In this document: positions 45,368-53,831 of the stretch, piece by piece
Position numbering within the stretch: position 1 is the stretch's first letter
Layout: each line of letters opens with the position of its first letter
Assembly (NCBI RefSeq): GCF_011059105.1
Contig: NZ_JAALLS010000010.1
Span: forward strand, 1 to 64,000
DNA length: 64,000 bases
Source of the DNA: Fodinibius halophilus
GTDB lineage: Bacteria > Bacteroidota > Rhodothermia > Balneolales > Balneolaceae
Reading direction: 5' to 3'
Made by a program: the position numbers and the translations under genes
The notes under the pieces: generated by a model
Told to the model about the DNA's origin: nothing
Seen by the model: the letters and a program-made list of their open reading frames with translations, nothing else
Databases searched by the model: none

Positions 45368-45403
45368 TTCTACATTGTTAGAACTGTTACTACAAATGTA
45401 GAA
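45368..45403. promoter_or_regulatory. Tandem BlaI-type operators
   Basis: Two palindromes precede the blaI-like gene on the minus strand. One is TTCTACATTGTTAGAA at 45368-45383, and the other is ACTACAAATGTAGAA ending at 45403, the same TACAnnTGTA core as at 40565. Confidence 0.7.
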
Positions 45404-45459
45404 TAAAAATAGGGAGGAATGCAAATACATTTTTTTCAGTAATATTGTGGTAGCAGGAT

Positions 45460-45650
45460 GTTATTAAAAGGGAGACAAGGACCGGTAATCTGATTCCGAT
45501 AACCGATTGCTCAACTTGCCCCGCAGAGTGGGGGACAGGTTTGGAATAAGGATTTATTGGACGAATAAGATGCTAGGGTGGGTCAGGACTGGCTGTCCTA
45601 CGGGAGCTGCTTGCCATTTCCCTGTTTGAAGGTGGTGACCATTCGTTTAT
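45460..45650. other. attC-like spacer with shared array repeat
   Basis: GATAACCGATTGCTCAAC at about 45499 resembles the left arm of an attC site, and the segment 45537-45640 is a member of a repeat family found next to other cassette genes (copies at 48176, 49656 and 55548). It abuts the stop codon of the CPBP gene. Confidence 0.5.
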
Positions 45651-45652
45651 TC

Positions 45653-46390
45653 TTACTTCGGCGCTGTTAGTAATGCCTTTTGTTCCTTTACAAAATATCT
45701 TACATAAATTAAGACTAATATCGGGACGATTACCAGACCGGCGGTAAAGTTCAATAGAGAAGCCCACTCTGTTAATTCATTTCCACCTTCAGAGATTAGG
45801 ACTAATTCTCCTAAAGGACCTTTTGAAAATATGGTGTTGTGAATAAAATTCCATCCTAAATGAAGTCCGAAAGGAAGCATGATAGATTTAGTTTTCGAAA
45901 ATGCCCAGGCCCAGGCATATCCCATCAGCTCGGTTCCAATAAATATTATAATCATGGCTATCAGGTTTCCTAATACCCCGTAAGAGAACCAATGATAAAC
46001 TCCGAATGCAACAGCTGAAATAAAAATACTCTTTCTCGGACCAATTTTTTGGATGAGGATATAGAGTATAGCGCCACGAAAAATCAACTCTTCTGTTAAT
46101 ACAGATCTGAGATCCCACCAAAAGGATTTTAAAATAATTCCACCAGTAATACTTTCGTTCAAGACCCAGGTAGATGATGTTAGATATGCTTCTAAGGATT
46201 GAATAAGTACACAGAGGATTCCTGTAATCATAAATCCGATTAAGAACTGTTTCGACCTTTCAACAATTGGCAATAATCCTAAAGCCAGGATACTTTCACT
46301 TTCGATTACATAAAGAAGTAACCATGAGAGGGCAATTGCTACTATTAATCCGAGCATTATATAGGTTTTTAAAATTATGCCTAACGGCAT
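45653..46390 (-). CDS. CPBP-family intramembrane metalloprotease
   Basis: A 245-residue polytopic protein with about seven transmembrane segments. EELIFRG gives the EExxxR motif, and FGVYHW and LGWNF supply the later conserved histidine region of the CAAX-protease/bacteriocin-processing family. The first codons lie inside the adjacent attC right box (ATGCCGTTAGGC on the minus strand). The start could be slightly downstream. As an array cassette gene its role is unknown; related proteins confer bacteriocin self-immunity. Confidence 0.85.
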   Translation of the reverse strand: MPLGIILKTYIMLGLIVAIALSWLLLYVIESESILALGLLPIVERSKQFLIGFMITGILCVLIQSLEAYLTSSTWVLNESITGGIILKSFWWDLRSVLTEELIFRGAILYILIQKIGPRKSIFISAVAFGVYHWFSYGVLGNLIAMIIIFIGTELMGYAWAWAFSKTKSIMLPFGLHLGWNFIHNTIFSKGPLGELVLISEGGNELTEWASLLNFTAGLVIVPILVLIYVRYFVKEQKALLTAPK

Positions 46391-46467
46391 GGTATTTAGC
46401 GGTGAGACTGGTTAGTAAAATGTAGGTTCCAAACTGCGATCGAGTCCAGTTGAAACGCTTGTTAGGC
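46379..46467 (-). other. attC site
   Basis: GCCTAAC (46379-46385) and GTTAGGC (46461-46467) are perfect complementary outer boxes. Inner arms AGCGGTGAGACTGG and CCAGTTGAAACGCT also pair with mismatches. The right box overlaps the stop codon of the HAD pseudogene, and the left box lies within the first codons of the CPBP gene, as expected for adjacent integron cassettes. Confidence 0.8.
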
Positions 46468-47177
46468 TTTTTTTAAGTAGAGCAAATCAGGTATTATTAC
46501 ATCGACAAACTCATGTTGATGGTTTTGCTTAAAAGCTTCTTCATTGATCCAGATAGTTTTGAGTCCCAACTCTGAAGCACCTTGCATATCGTAAGTCAGG
46601 CTATCCCCAATAAAAGCAATCTTGTCAATATCTTTTACTCTTAAATTTGATAATGCTTCCTGATAAATTTTAGAAGATGGTTTAATGAACGAATAATCAC
46701 TTGAGAAAACCAAGACTTCAAAGAGGTCTTTGATGCCAGATCGTTTTAGCTCTTCTATCCAGATTTTTTTGGTGCCCAAATGTTGGTTACTAATCCCATT
46801 GCGAAGTTTTCAGCAAGAGTGGTAAGGTATTCGGCATATTGTTCAGGAATATTGCCTAATTCATGTATTGCAAAAGCTTCGATAAGTAGATGTAGGTTCT
46901 CTTCAGTTAGCCCTGTCTCTTCTTCAGAGAACATTATTAACCCTTCTTTTAAGGATGGAAAGTTCTCAAAATAATTAGGTTATTTATAAAGTTTTCCCAT
47001 CCCATTGTAACAATCCCGAATAATATTATTTACAGAATTTCTGCTTAACTTTTTCCCTCCGAGTTTGCGATAGGTGTTATAAAAATCTTGGTTGTCGTCA
47101 AAATTGTCTTCCCCAAACATGAACGTACTATTCATATCTAGAAGAATTCCGTCAATAGTAGAAAGTGTATCAGTCAT
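46462..47177 (-). pseudogene. HAD-family hydrolase pseudogene
   Basis: The N-terminal part starts at 47177 (GILLDMNSTFMFGEDN, the HAD motif I region) and ends at a TAA at 46980. The same frame continues as NYFENFPSLKEGL and GLVTN (motif II region). A run of seven A residues at about 46767 instead of eight then shifts the frame, which resumes as KKIWIEELKRSGI and IAFIGDSLTYDMQGA (motif IV). The full protein would be about 237 residues. One stop and one single-base deletion disable it. The start lies 10 bp after a GTTAGGC box. Confidence 0.75.
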
Positions 47178-47186
47178 TTAAAAAAA

Positions 47187-47453
47187 GCCTAACGACCTGG
47201 CCCATAAGGTGCCCAAGGATTGATTATTATTGATTTATTAAATAACGAACGGTAGGCTAAAAAGTCAGCAAATCAGCGCCGTGCCCGTCGAAACTATACC
47301 TACGTTAAAGCTTGGCCAGATTTACTCTAGTCTAGGAGGGAGGTGTGCTCCTTTGACTGCTATTTGGGTTTTAGTAATACTACCGGCGGGAGGGCCAATA
47401 GGGGCGTTAAGCTCCAGGCCTTATAGGTGGGCCAGCCGGCAGGTATGTTAAAA
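47187..47453 (-). other. attC-like site, long
   Basis: The left outer box GCCTAAC (47187-47193) is followed by GACCTGGCCCATAAGG, and the right arm CCTTATAGGTGGGCC (47419-47433) pairs imperfectly with it, ending near GTTAAAA at 47447. The core TTTATTAAATAACGAACG and CTAAAAAGTCAGCAAATC is shared with other sites in the array. Confidence 0.65.
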
Positions 47454-47533
47454 TATCAGAGACGTTTTTGTACATATTAGCTCGGTCGGGTAATCTAATA
47501 AATGCGTTGGTTATACTGCCGACCCCAATGTTT

Positions 47534-48004
47534 CTATTGTTTAGTACTGCTTTTTTGGGGTTTGATACTGCTAATTATATCCCGATGAATTTTCCACTCA
47601 TCATTTTTCTTCTTCCAGATGGTGGAATAATCCCCGTGGTCTATTACTGTTTCGCTTTCCACAGATATTAATTTATAAGTACCTATTTCGTATGCCATGT
47701 CTCCAAAAGTTTGTACTTCAGTGGTTGATGGTTTTACGCCGATTCCTTCTTCAATCATTTTTTCATGCGCTTCTTCTATCCCTTTACGCCCGGTAATAGG
47801 AGGTTGCCCGGGAAATTTAAGTAGGGCGTCTTCAGTAAAATGCTGAGCCAATTTTTTAGCATTACCATTCGCCATGGCACTACCCATTTGCTCAAAATTT
47901 TGCTGGATTGCCTTAGTAACTTCTTGATTTACGGATTGACCAAAGCCTAAGTTCGTAATACCAAATAAAAAGACAAATACGGCGATGAAATATTTAATAT
48001 TCAT
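47534..48004 (-). CDS. NTF2-like / DUF4440 exported protein
   Basis: A 156-residue protein with a signal peptide (FIAVFVFLFGITNLGFGQ) and an NTF2-like cone fold: VTKAIQQNFEQMGSAMANGNAKKLAQHFTEDALLKFPGQPPITGRKGI through DYSTIWKKKNDEWKIHRDIISS. This matches the SnoaL/DUF4440 group. Ligand or enzymatic role unknown. It is a probable array cassette gene. Confidence 0.8.
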   Translation of the reverse strand: MNIKYFIAVFVFLFGITNLGFGQSVNQEVTKAIQQNFEQMGSAMANGNAKKLAQHFTEDALLKFPGQPPITGRKGIEEAHEKMIEEGIGVKPSTTEVQTFGDMAYEIGTYKLISVESETVIDHGDYSTIWKKKNDEWKIHRDIISSIKPQKSSTKQ

Positions 48005-48059
48005 GATAAATTGATTGCATTAATGTTTAGTGGGAAGTAATTTTTATAAATAGTTATAG

Positions 48060-48297
48060 ACTATCGGCAGTATAACAACGACATATGAACATATGCTGTA
48101 TACGAAAGATTGTTGATTTATTAAATAATAAACGGAGAGCTAAAAAGCCAGAAATCCAGGGCCGTGCCCACCGATAAAGGTTTGAACCAAGGATTTACTG
48201 GACGAATATGATGTTAAGGTCGGTGAGGACTAGCCTGCCTCGCTTCCGTTCTACGGGGCTGCTTTGATGTTTCCCTTTTTACAGGGGGTAGGGTTAT
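48060..48297. other. attC-like spacer with shared array repeat
   Basis: GTATAACAACGACATATG (about 48080) is a left-arm-like segment, and the core TTTATTAAATAATAAACG and GCTAAAAAGCCAG follows. Positions 48176-48297 belong to the array repeat family also seen at 45537, 49656 and 55548. The right outer box is not clear. Confidence 0.5.
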
Positions 48298-48299
48298 CT

Positions 48300-49364
48300 T
48301 CAAAAGTCTATATTATACTCAAATAGATATTTTTCATTTTCAATTTTATGAATTACAAAAAGGTATTGGTCATCTGCGGCTATGTGCCCCGTTTTATTAG
48401 GCAATTCTACGGTGAATAGATATTTTCCATTATTACGGTTATAAATATCTATCTTACTCTGGTTAGATTTACTATTACTACCTCCATGAATTATGAGCCA
48501 TTTATTTTTATAAATAGTTGATCCAACAGCATTAAAATATGCATGCTCTAAGTATCTGCTTATTTTTTGATTTGCCCCTTCCATTTTAGCATAGTTTGCT
48601 TCGCTTGGGTAGTTATCAATTGACTTTACAGAAAAGATTAAATTTCCTTCTGGGTCCCATTTTTTAAAAATATGTTCAGAGTAACCTGCGTAGTAAACAT
48701 TATCTTGGTCATCGACAAGCATATGTCCTTCAGCTTTTAGCGAACTATAATTTTCTTTGGAAACTTTCCCAAAACCTGAAACAGGATTACCGTCAGAATT
48801 TATAACCTGTATCAGATTTCTCTCCCCATCTACAAAAAAGAAGTTTGATAAAATAACCATGTTATTATTTGAATTAAGTCGAATTCTTCTGGGATGTAAA
48901 TTTTTATAGCGAAATTCATCACGAAAACTACCATCTGTATTCCAGATCTGTATTTTTTGCATATTAATGCTGGAAATAACTACCGTTTCAGATGCCACAT
49001 CAAATGATCCAAGTCTCGTAAGTTCTCGAGGCCCACGGCCTTCCGATATTGAAATGCTTGCTTTTTGATTAAGGGTGTGTTTATCAATAGCATATATTTT
49101 TTGCTGTGCTTGGTCTTCGATATATAGATTATCTCCATTGATCTTGAGACTTGATGTATCGAGAATATCATAGCGCTCAGATAATAATAAACTGTCGTTA
49201 ACAGTCAGTATACCTTTGTTTGAACGTTTTTCAACTTCTTGAGGAAGGCTCTGCCAAAAGCTTTGGTAATTTTGTCCATTCTTAATTTCCGTATCCTCTT
49301 CACAACCCAACAATAATAGGGTTGGGGGGAATATTAGGAGTATATAAATTAAAGCTCTATGCAT
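48300..49364 (-). CDS. 6-bladed beta-propeller lipoprotein
   Basis: A 354-residue lipoprotein (LLIFPPTLLLLGCEED) with a body in the style of 6-bladed propeller proteins of Bacteroidota (DNLYIEDQAQQKIYAIDKHTL, KIQIWNTDGSFRDEF, LMVDDQDNVYYAGY). The ATG at 49364 is chosen because an upstream extension would cross the attC site ending at 49398. Probably a binding or sensor protein of the outer envelope. It is a cassette gene. Confidence 0.82.
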   Translation of the reverse strand: MHRALIYILLIFPPTLLLLGCEEDTEIKNGQNYQSFWQSLPQEVEKRSNKGILTVNDSLLLSERYDILDTSSLKINGDNLYIEDQAQQKIYAIDKHTLNQKASISISEGRGPRELTRLGSFDVASETVVISSINMQKIQIWNTDGSFRDEFRYKNLHPRRIRLNSNNNMVILSNFFFVDGERNLIQVINSDGNPVSGFGKVSKENYSSLKAEGHMLVDDQDNVYYAGYSEHIFKKWDPEGNLIFSVKSIDNYPSEANYAKMEGANQKISRYLEHAYFNAVGSTIYKNKWLIIHGGSNSKSNQSKIDIYNRNNGKYLFTVELPNKTGHIAADDQYLFVIHKIENEKYLFEYNIDF

Positions 49365-49391
49365 AATATTAAAGTTTACTCTTGAAGAGAA

Positions 49392-49779
49392 ACCTAACGA
49401 TTGGCGTATAACCGGCAGGCGCCGGCATATCGATTTTATTTTAAACGAAAGGTTAACTAATAAATGAAAGGGAGGCAAGGAAAAGGCGAGACTTGTCCAC
49501 GTTAATGAAGGAGACTGGAAGCGGGATATCTGGGATAGTAGTTCCGCTGGAAATACAGCTTCTGCCCATTGGCAGAAGATAAGTTTCGACAGCTGTTGGA
49601 ATGTGGATGCCGGCAGGCAGTCCGAGCGTGCTCACTGAAACCGGTTGCCAGCCATAGGTTTGAACCAAAGATTTACTGGACGAATATGATGCTAAGGTAG
49701 GTGAGGACTAGCCTGCCCCGTTCTACGGGGTCTGCTTGAGATTTCCCTTTTTGAAAGGGTTATACCGCTTTTGTTAGAT
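49392..49779 (-). other. attC site, unusually long
   Basis: ACCTAAC (49392-49398) and GTTAGAT (49773-49779) fit the outer boxes, and GGCGTATAACC pairs with GGTTATACCGC next to them. The 390-bp interior holds the repeat block 49528-49762, which also occurs at 55420-55640. The right box overlaps the stop codon of the vapC-like gene. Confidence 0.7.
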
Positions 49780-50180
49780 TATTTAGCAAATTCCTGTGGA
49801 CTAATAGCAATGTTGGGAAATTCACTTACAATTTTTTTATCAAATGTGACCAGTTGAACATCCAAATCATCAGCTAATGCCACAAATTCACAATTGTATG
49901 CCGAACAGGGTGAATCCGAAACAAGACTCATAACTTGTGTTGAGTTTACTTCGAATTCATTGGCATTCATTAATTGTTCGGCTTCTTCTGTAGCCTGCAA
50001 GACAACCGACAAATCTAAAATTTCCTTCCGTAAATATATCGATAGGACATTCCTGAATTCGGACCGCCAGAGAAGAGGGGCAATCCAATTATCATCTTTC
50101 TTAAGCATCTTGTAAACCCACTCGTCCATATCATTTGGTACCCACATGCTTGCAATTACATTGGTATCGACAACAATCAT
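49779..50180 (-). CDS. VapC-like PIN-domain toxin
   Basis: A 133-residue PIN-domain protein: MIVVDTNVIASMW has the first conserved Asp, EFRN the Glu, and YNCEFVALADDLD together with LVTFDKK the remaining acidic residues. PIN toxins are Mg-dependent RNases. It follows its antitoxin gene with a 4-base overlap. Toxin-antitoxin pairs are typical cassettes in chromosomal integrons. Confidence 0.85.
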   Translation of the reverse strand: MIVVDTNVIASMWVPNDMDEWVYKMLKKDDNWIAPLLWRSEFRNVLSIYLRKEILDLSVVLQATEEAEQLMNANEFEVNSTQVMSLVSDSPCSAYNCEFVALADDLDVQLVTFDKKIVSEFPNIAISPQEFAK

Positions 50181-50419
50181 GGACGCCCTTGGTCAATTGC
50201 TTGTTGAATTTCATCCATAGAAAGGGTGCCTTTTGCTTTCTGTTTAAGTCTTTTAGCACGAGTAATTACTTGATCAGGATCTCGTCGGTTGCTTTGGACT
50301 AATTTCTTCAAATAAACGATCACTTCACTGTTAATGCTCCGATGATGTAGGTCTGCCTGTTTCTTTATTTTGGCATAGACTTCGTCGGGTATATCCCGGA
50401 TTGTGATATTTGTTGGCAT
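50177..50419 (-). CDS. FitA/VapB-like antitoxin
   Basis: An 80-residue protein with a ribbon-helix-helix N-terminus (NITIRDIPDEVYAKIKKQADLHHRSINSEVIVYLKKLV), typical of FitA-like antitoxins that bind DNA and neutralise the adjacent PIN toxin. It is the first gene of the pair. Confidence 0.85.
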   Translation of the reverse strand: MPTNITIRDIPDEVYAKIKKQADLHHRSINSEVIVYLKKLVQSNRRDPDQVITRAKRLKQKAKGTLSMDEIQQAIDQGRP

Positions 50420-50672
50420 AGCACTTGAATTTAATTTGGTTTCAAATTAAAACTAATCAGAAGGGGTGATTATTACAAGAAAAGCGGTATAACAACCTCG
50501 CGCATAAGCTGCACGCGAAGAAATGTTGATTTATTAAATAACGAAAGGGTAACTAAAATACAGAAAGAGAGTAAGAAAGAGCCAGGCCTGTCCGGTATTA
50601 TGCATTAGAAAGAGGACACCTGTAGATTGGGTAGAAACCACATTTAGTACCAACCCAACAGGAGGTCCTCTT

Positions 50673-51710
50673 ATGAACAGAACTACACATTACGCAGGAA
50701 TGGATATTCATGCAAGCAATACCGTCATACAGGCCATTGACCCAACTGGGGAGCAAGTGCAACAGCGGGAGGTGCCCACACGAGCAGATAAACTGATCAA
50801 CTGGGCCCGCAACTACCCACATGACCAACTGCACGTAATCCTTGAACAGGGAACCCATGCACGCTGGGTGGCAAGTGCTCTGGCCCAGTGGGTCGACCGA
50901 CTGGTCATCTGTGATCCGGCTGAGAATGCCTTGGTTCACAGGGGGGGAAACAAAAATGACCGAACCGATGCCCATAAACTGGCTCGACTGCTTCGACTGG
51001 GCGAATACAAGTCCGTTTGGTGGCAACCTTTGGAAGCCCGCCACGTCTTCAAGTCTCGCATGAAGATGTATCTGCGCCAGCGCCGGGCCAAGGCTGCGGC
51101 CATTCAACGGCTGACCCACTACCTTCGGCATATAGGGGTACGGATTCCTACCGGCAGCAGCCGGTTTAGTTTCCGCAGGGGCAAGAGGTGGGTCGGTCAA
51201 ATTAGCTCCGGTGAGCATCGGAGGCTGGCCCAACAGAAGCTGGCGTTTATCACCTACCATCACGAGCAGTCGTTGGAAATCTTTCGAGGCATCCGCGAGC
51301 AAGGCAAAACCTACTGGGAAATTGCCGAATTTGCCAAGATTCCTGGTATAGGTCCGGTAGGCTCTCATCTGTTTTCGGCCTTGTTGGAAGATCCCCACCG
51401 ATTTTGCAAGCGCAGCCAGGTCTATAAGTTTTGCCAGTTGGCCGTTGTGAGTCGCAGTTCCGCCGGACAGCCGGTGAGTCGCAAACGCTTGGATAAAAAG
51501 GGATATGGGGAGCTCAAAGCCATGAGTTATCGGGCTTGGCTGAGTGCTGCTAATACAAAGAATGATAACGAAGTTAAGCGATTTTGGAAGGATAGCTGAC
51601 GCCGGGCCAGCAGTGAACGCAAAGCCCGACTTAACACGCAACGTAAAATTATTAACGTCATGTGGAGCCTATGGAAGAACGGACGGATCTATGATCCGGA
51701 CAAATTTTAA
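50673..51710 (+). pseudogene. IS110-family transposase, interrupted by an in-frame TGA
   Basis: The N-terminal DEDD-type domain starts AGMDIHASNTV with the first Asp at residue 11; LEQGTHARW and NDRTDAHKLARLLRLGE carry further acidic residues. The C-terminal Transposase_20 region has IPGIGPVGSHLF and SRKRLDKKGYGELKAMSYRAW. A TGA at 51597-51599 interrupts the frame, which continues uninterrupted as RRASSERKARLNTQRKI to a TAA at 51708. Either the gene is inactivated or readthrough is needed. Confidence 0.85.
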
Positions 51711-52058
51711 TATCTAAATAACCGCTTTTGACAGCAATCCCATCCCAGCGATGGGTCAGGCCCGGGCAGGCTCTTATTAACGCGTAATCCAGCAGTCCGC
51801 TGCTGAGGTTCTCGTCCGGTTATTCCGACTGCTGTCGGAACACCGTTTGAATACTAAGCCAGATAAGACATTAGACGTTTCCACGCAAAGGAAAACAGTC
51901 TCAGATAAGCGCCTGGACAAGATTCATGTCCTCTTAAAAAGCAATCTCGTACATCGGGGATGGAGAAATGGAAGTCAAAAGTAGTACGAAATTATCCAAT
52001 AGTAGGTGTCCTAGCAACCGCTCAAATAGGACTAAAGGAGAAGTATGGAGTGAGTTGA
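51711..52058 (+). ncRNA. Putative guide (seekRNA-like) region of the IS110-family element
   Basis: The long noncoding stretch follows the transposase and precedes the right subterminal repeat, the position where IS1111-group elements encode their seekRNA. It holds several hairpins, including CATCCCAGCGATGGG-type and the palindrome TTCCGACTGCTGTCGGAA (51823-51840). ATTAACGCG (51776-51784) is the exact reverse complement of CGCGTTAAT in the attC flank at 52075-52083, a candidate target-guide match. The RNA itself is inferred. Confidence 0.45.
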
Positions 52059-52106
52059 CTTTCTAATGCATAAACGCGTTAATGCGCTGGTTAGCCGTAT
52101 TTTCTA

Positions 52107-52496
52107 TTATTCTATAGCATTCTCTTTTAGATGTTCGGCAACTTCCTCTTTGGAAATATCTTTTGATAAAAAGTCTAAGACTAAGTCAGCAAGTTCCAGA
52201 TCATAAGATTCCTCTATTTCATATCCATTGAGATACAAAAAGGTCAGGGCAGAAGCCAAAGCTGTTCGTTTATTTCCATCGACGAATGGATGTCGGATCG
52301 TTAAACATATGATATAACTGGCTGCCATTTCAAATAGGTCATTCAGATATTCCCCGTCAAAGCTAGCCTTGGGAGCATCCGCGCAAGCTTCAACATCTTG
52401 TTCTTCTCGAAGACCTGGATCACCGCCTGCTTTTTGAATCTCTTGATTATGGATGAATAAAATGTCTTCCGTAGTTAGAAAGGAAGGTTCTTTCAT
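52107..52496 (-). CDS. Doc/Fic-family death-on-curing toxin
   Basis: A 129-residue Fic-fold protein with the motif HPFVDGNKRTAL (residues about 69-80), a near-canonical Doc active site that phosphorylates EF-Tu in P1 Doc. The N-terminus begins FLTTEDILFIHNQEI, as in Doc homologues. It shares one base with the antitoxin gene (TAATG), so the two are coupled. Confidence 0.88.
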   Translation of the reverse strand: MKEPSFLTTEDILFIHNQEIQKAGGDPGLREEQDVEACADAPKASFDGEYLNDLFEMAASYIICLTIRHPFVDGNKRTALASALTFLYLNGYEIEESYDLELADLVLDFLSKDISKEEVAEHLKENAIE

Positions 52497-52702
52497 TATT
52501 CACCCAGTTTATCTAACGATTTTCGATGCTTTTTGCTGACTTCTTGATAAGCAGACTTTGCATCAACTTTTTTAATCAAAAGTCCTTCATCTTGTGGGAT
52601 GATTTCGACTTGGTCGTCATCTTCCACTTTCAAAAGCTTTAGCAGGGCTTTTTCGAGCAAGACACCACGACTGTTACCTATTTTTTGCAGTTTCTTAATC
52701 AT
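52496..52702 (-). CDS. AbrB/MazE-type antitoxin
   Basis: A 68-residue SpoVT/AbrB-like swapped-hairpin protein (MIKKLQKIGNSRGVLLEKALLKLL), the antitoxin of the adjacent Doc-like toxin. The pairing of an AbrB-type antitoxin with Doc differs from the Phd antitoxin of phage P1. Confidence 0.85.
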   Translation of the reverse strand: MIKKLQKIGNSRGVLLEKALLKLLKVEDDDQVEIIPQDEGLLIKKVDAKSAYQEVSKKHRKSLDKLGE

Positions 52703-52791
52703 AATCTTGTTGTTTTATGTTCTTACGATGTTATTAACATAAGGATACAAAATAAAAAGCAAAAAAGTATATCAGAAGGGAAGATTAATAC

Positions 52792-52921
52792 GGCTAACGA
52801 CATTGCGCATAAGGGGCGTGCAAAATAGCGCTGAATTTATTTTAAAATGTACTATGAAAACTGACAAAATAGAAACTGGCAGTCAATGGCGAGGCACGTC
52901 CCCTTAATGCGCGGGTTAGGT
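52792..52921 (-). other. attC site
   Basis: Outer boxes GGCTAAC (52792-52798) and GTTAGGT (52915-52921). The inner arms GCGCATAAGGGGCGTGC and GCACGTCCCCTTAATGCGC pair with single extrahelical bases, the asymmetry that sets attC orientation. The 130-bp site is nearly identical to the one at 54101. Confidence 0.88.
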
Positions 52922-52946
52922 TGCCTGTGTAAAGATAACTCTGTGG

Positions 52947-53174
52947 CTATTTATTTTTCATCTGGTTTTTAATTGATATGACTAAATCATCAGAATTTAA
53001 AAACCAAGGAATTAAACTTAGGCCAAATAGAAATAGCTTAGTTTTAAATTCTAGATCATTAAAGCACTGATCGGGCACTGCAAATATGTAACAGAAAAAT
53101 TCGACAAACCCAATAGCTGATAACAAATATGCTACTAATAAAGATAGGTAAATGTATAATTTTATTTTGCTCAT
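52947..53174 (-). CDS. Small hypothetical membrane protein
   Basis: From the ATG at 53174, a 75-residue protein with two transmembrane helices (LYIYLSLLVAYLLSAIGFV and LFLFGLSLIPWFL). The longer reading overlaps the upstream gene and is not preferred. Function unknown; it is in a multi-gene cassette between the attC sites at 52792 and 54101. Confidence 0.5.
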   Translation of the reverse strand: MSKIKLYIYLSLLVAYLLSAIGFVEFFCYIFAVPDQCFNDLEFKTKLFLFGLSLIPWFLNSDDLVISIKNQMKNK

Positions 53175-53179
53175 AACTT

Positions 53180-53818
53180 CTATTCTGAAATACAATTTGT
53201 GAACTCATATACTGCTATAGCAACACCGACATAACCCAAGTACCTTTTACCTACTGTTTTGACGATTTTAACAGCAGTCTTGGCTGTCATTAATTCTGCT
53301 GTCCCTGAAATTATGGTTTTCACAGATTGAACACCTAATGCAGCACTTGCACAAGAAACAACTTTATCACCATCAACGTTAGATATAGTTTTATTTTTAA
53401 GCGAATTATTGTTCTTCTTGAGTTCATTATGAATTAAAGAAACTAAGCCAAGAAGCATTGTTTGTTTTTTATTAAGGTCTGAGATCCCATTTTTAAATCT
53501 TTTCTTATCAGAATTTTCTTTTAAACTGTTTTTAAATTCTTTCCCTTCATTTATCAATGGTTGGAGAACTTTTTCTAACTCTGAGTTTTTTCTTTTCTCG
53601 ACCTTCGAAGTGTTTTGATGAATTTTTTTTAGGTCTCCATATGAAGTTACATTGTTAAGATTATCAACAACTAAGTTTAGATCTTCAATCGAATTTAATT
53701 TTACGTCTTTATTATCTATATCTGGTGCATTTGCGATGTCATTTGTACAAGAAATGAATAAAATTGCAAGCATGAGGGAGATGAATAGACTTGATGAAAT
53801 ATTTTTAGAAGTATTCAT
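53180..53818 (-). CDS. Hypothetical lipoprotein
   Basis: A 212-residue protein with lipobox LAILFISCTND. The body is lysine- and asparagine-rich and largely helical, and the C-terminal 60 residues (AALGVQSVKTIISGTAELMTAKTAVKIVKTVGKRYLGYVG) are hydrophobic and amphipathic. That region resembles the tail of pore-forming or immunity-type exported proteins, but no family is recognised. Confidence 0.55.
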   Translation of the reverse strand: MNTSKNISSSLFISLMLAILFISCTNDIANAPDIDNKDVKLNSIEDLNLVVDNLNNVTSYGDLKKIHQNTSKVEKRKNSELEKVLQPLINEGKEFKNSLKENSDKKRFKNGISDLNKKQTMLLGLVSLIHNELKKNNNSLKNKTISNVDGDKVVSCASAALGVQSVKTIISGTAELMTAKTAVKIVKTVGKRYLGYVGVAIAVYEFTNCISE

Positions 53819-53831
53819 AAGTAGAGATTAT

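Larger units (their letters stand above)
50598..52073 (+). mobile_element. IS110-family (IS1111-group-like) element inserted in an attC site
   Basis: Perfect 15-bp inverted repeats TTATGCATTAGAAAG lie at 50598-50612 and 52059-52073. Subterminal inverted repeats are a feature of the IS1111 group of the IS110 family. The element carries one transposase gene and about 350 bp of noncoding DNA after it. It splits the attC right arm, so the host cassette site is probably inactive. Confidence 0.8.
50482..52096 (-). other. attC site interrupted by an IS110-family element
   Basis: Left arm AGCGGTATAACAACC and CGCGCATAAGCTGCACGCG (50484-50518) pairs with the right arm CGCGTTAATGCGCTGGTTAGCC-type segment (52075-52096). 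The core TTTATTAAATAACGAAAG is present at about 50530. The IS110-like element lies inside the right half. Confidence 0.7.

Noticed and set aside
49365-49478. N-terminal extension of the propeller lipoprotein
   Set aside because: It crosses the attC outer box and puts hydrophilic residues before the lipobox signal.
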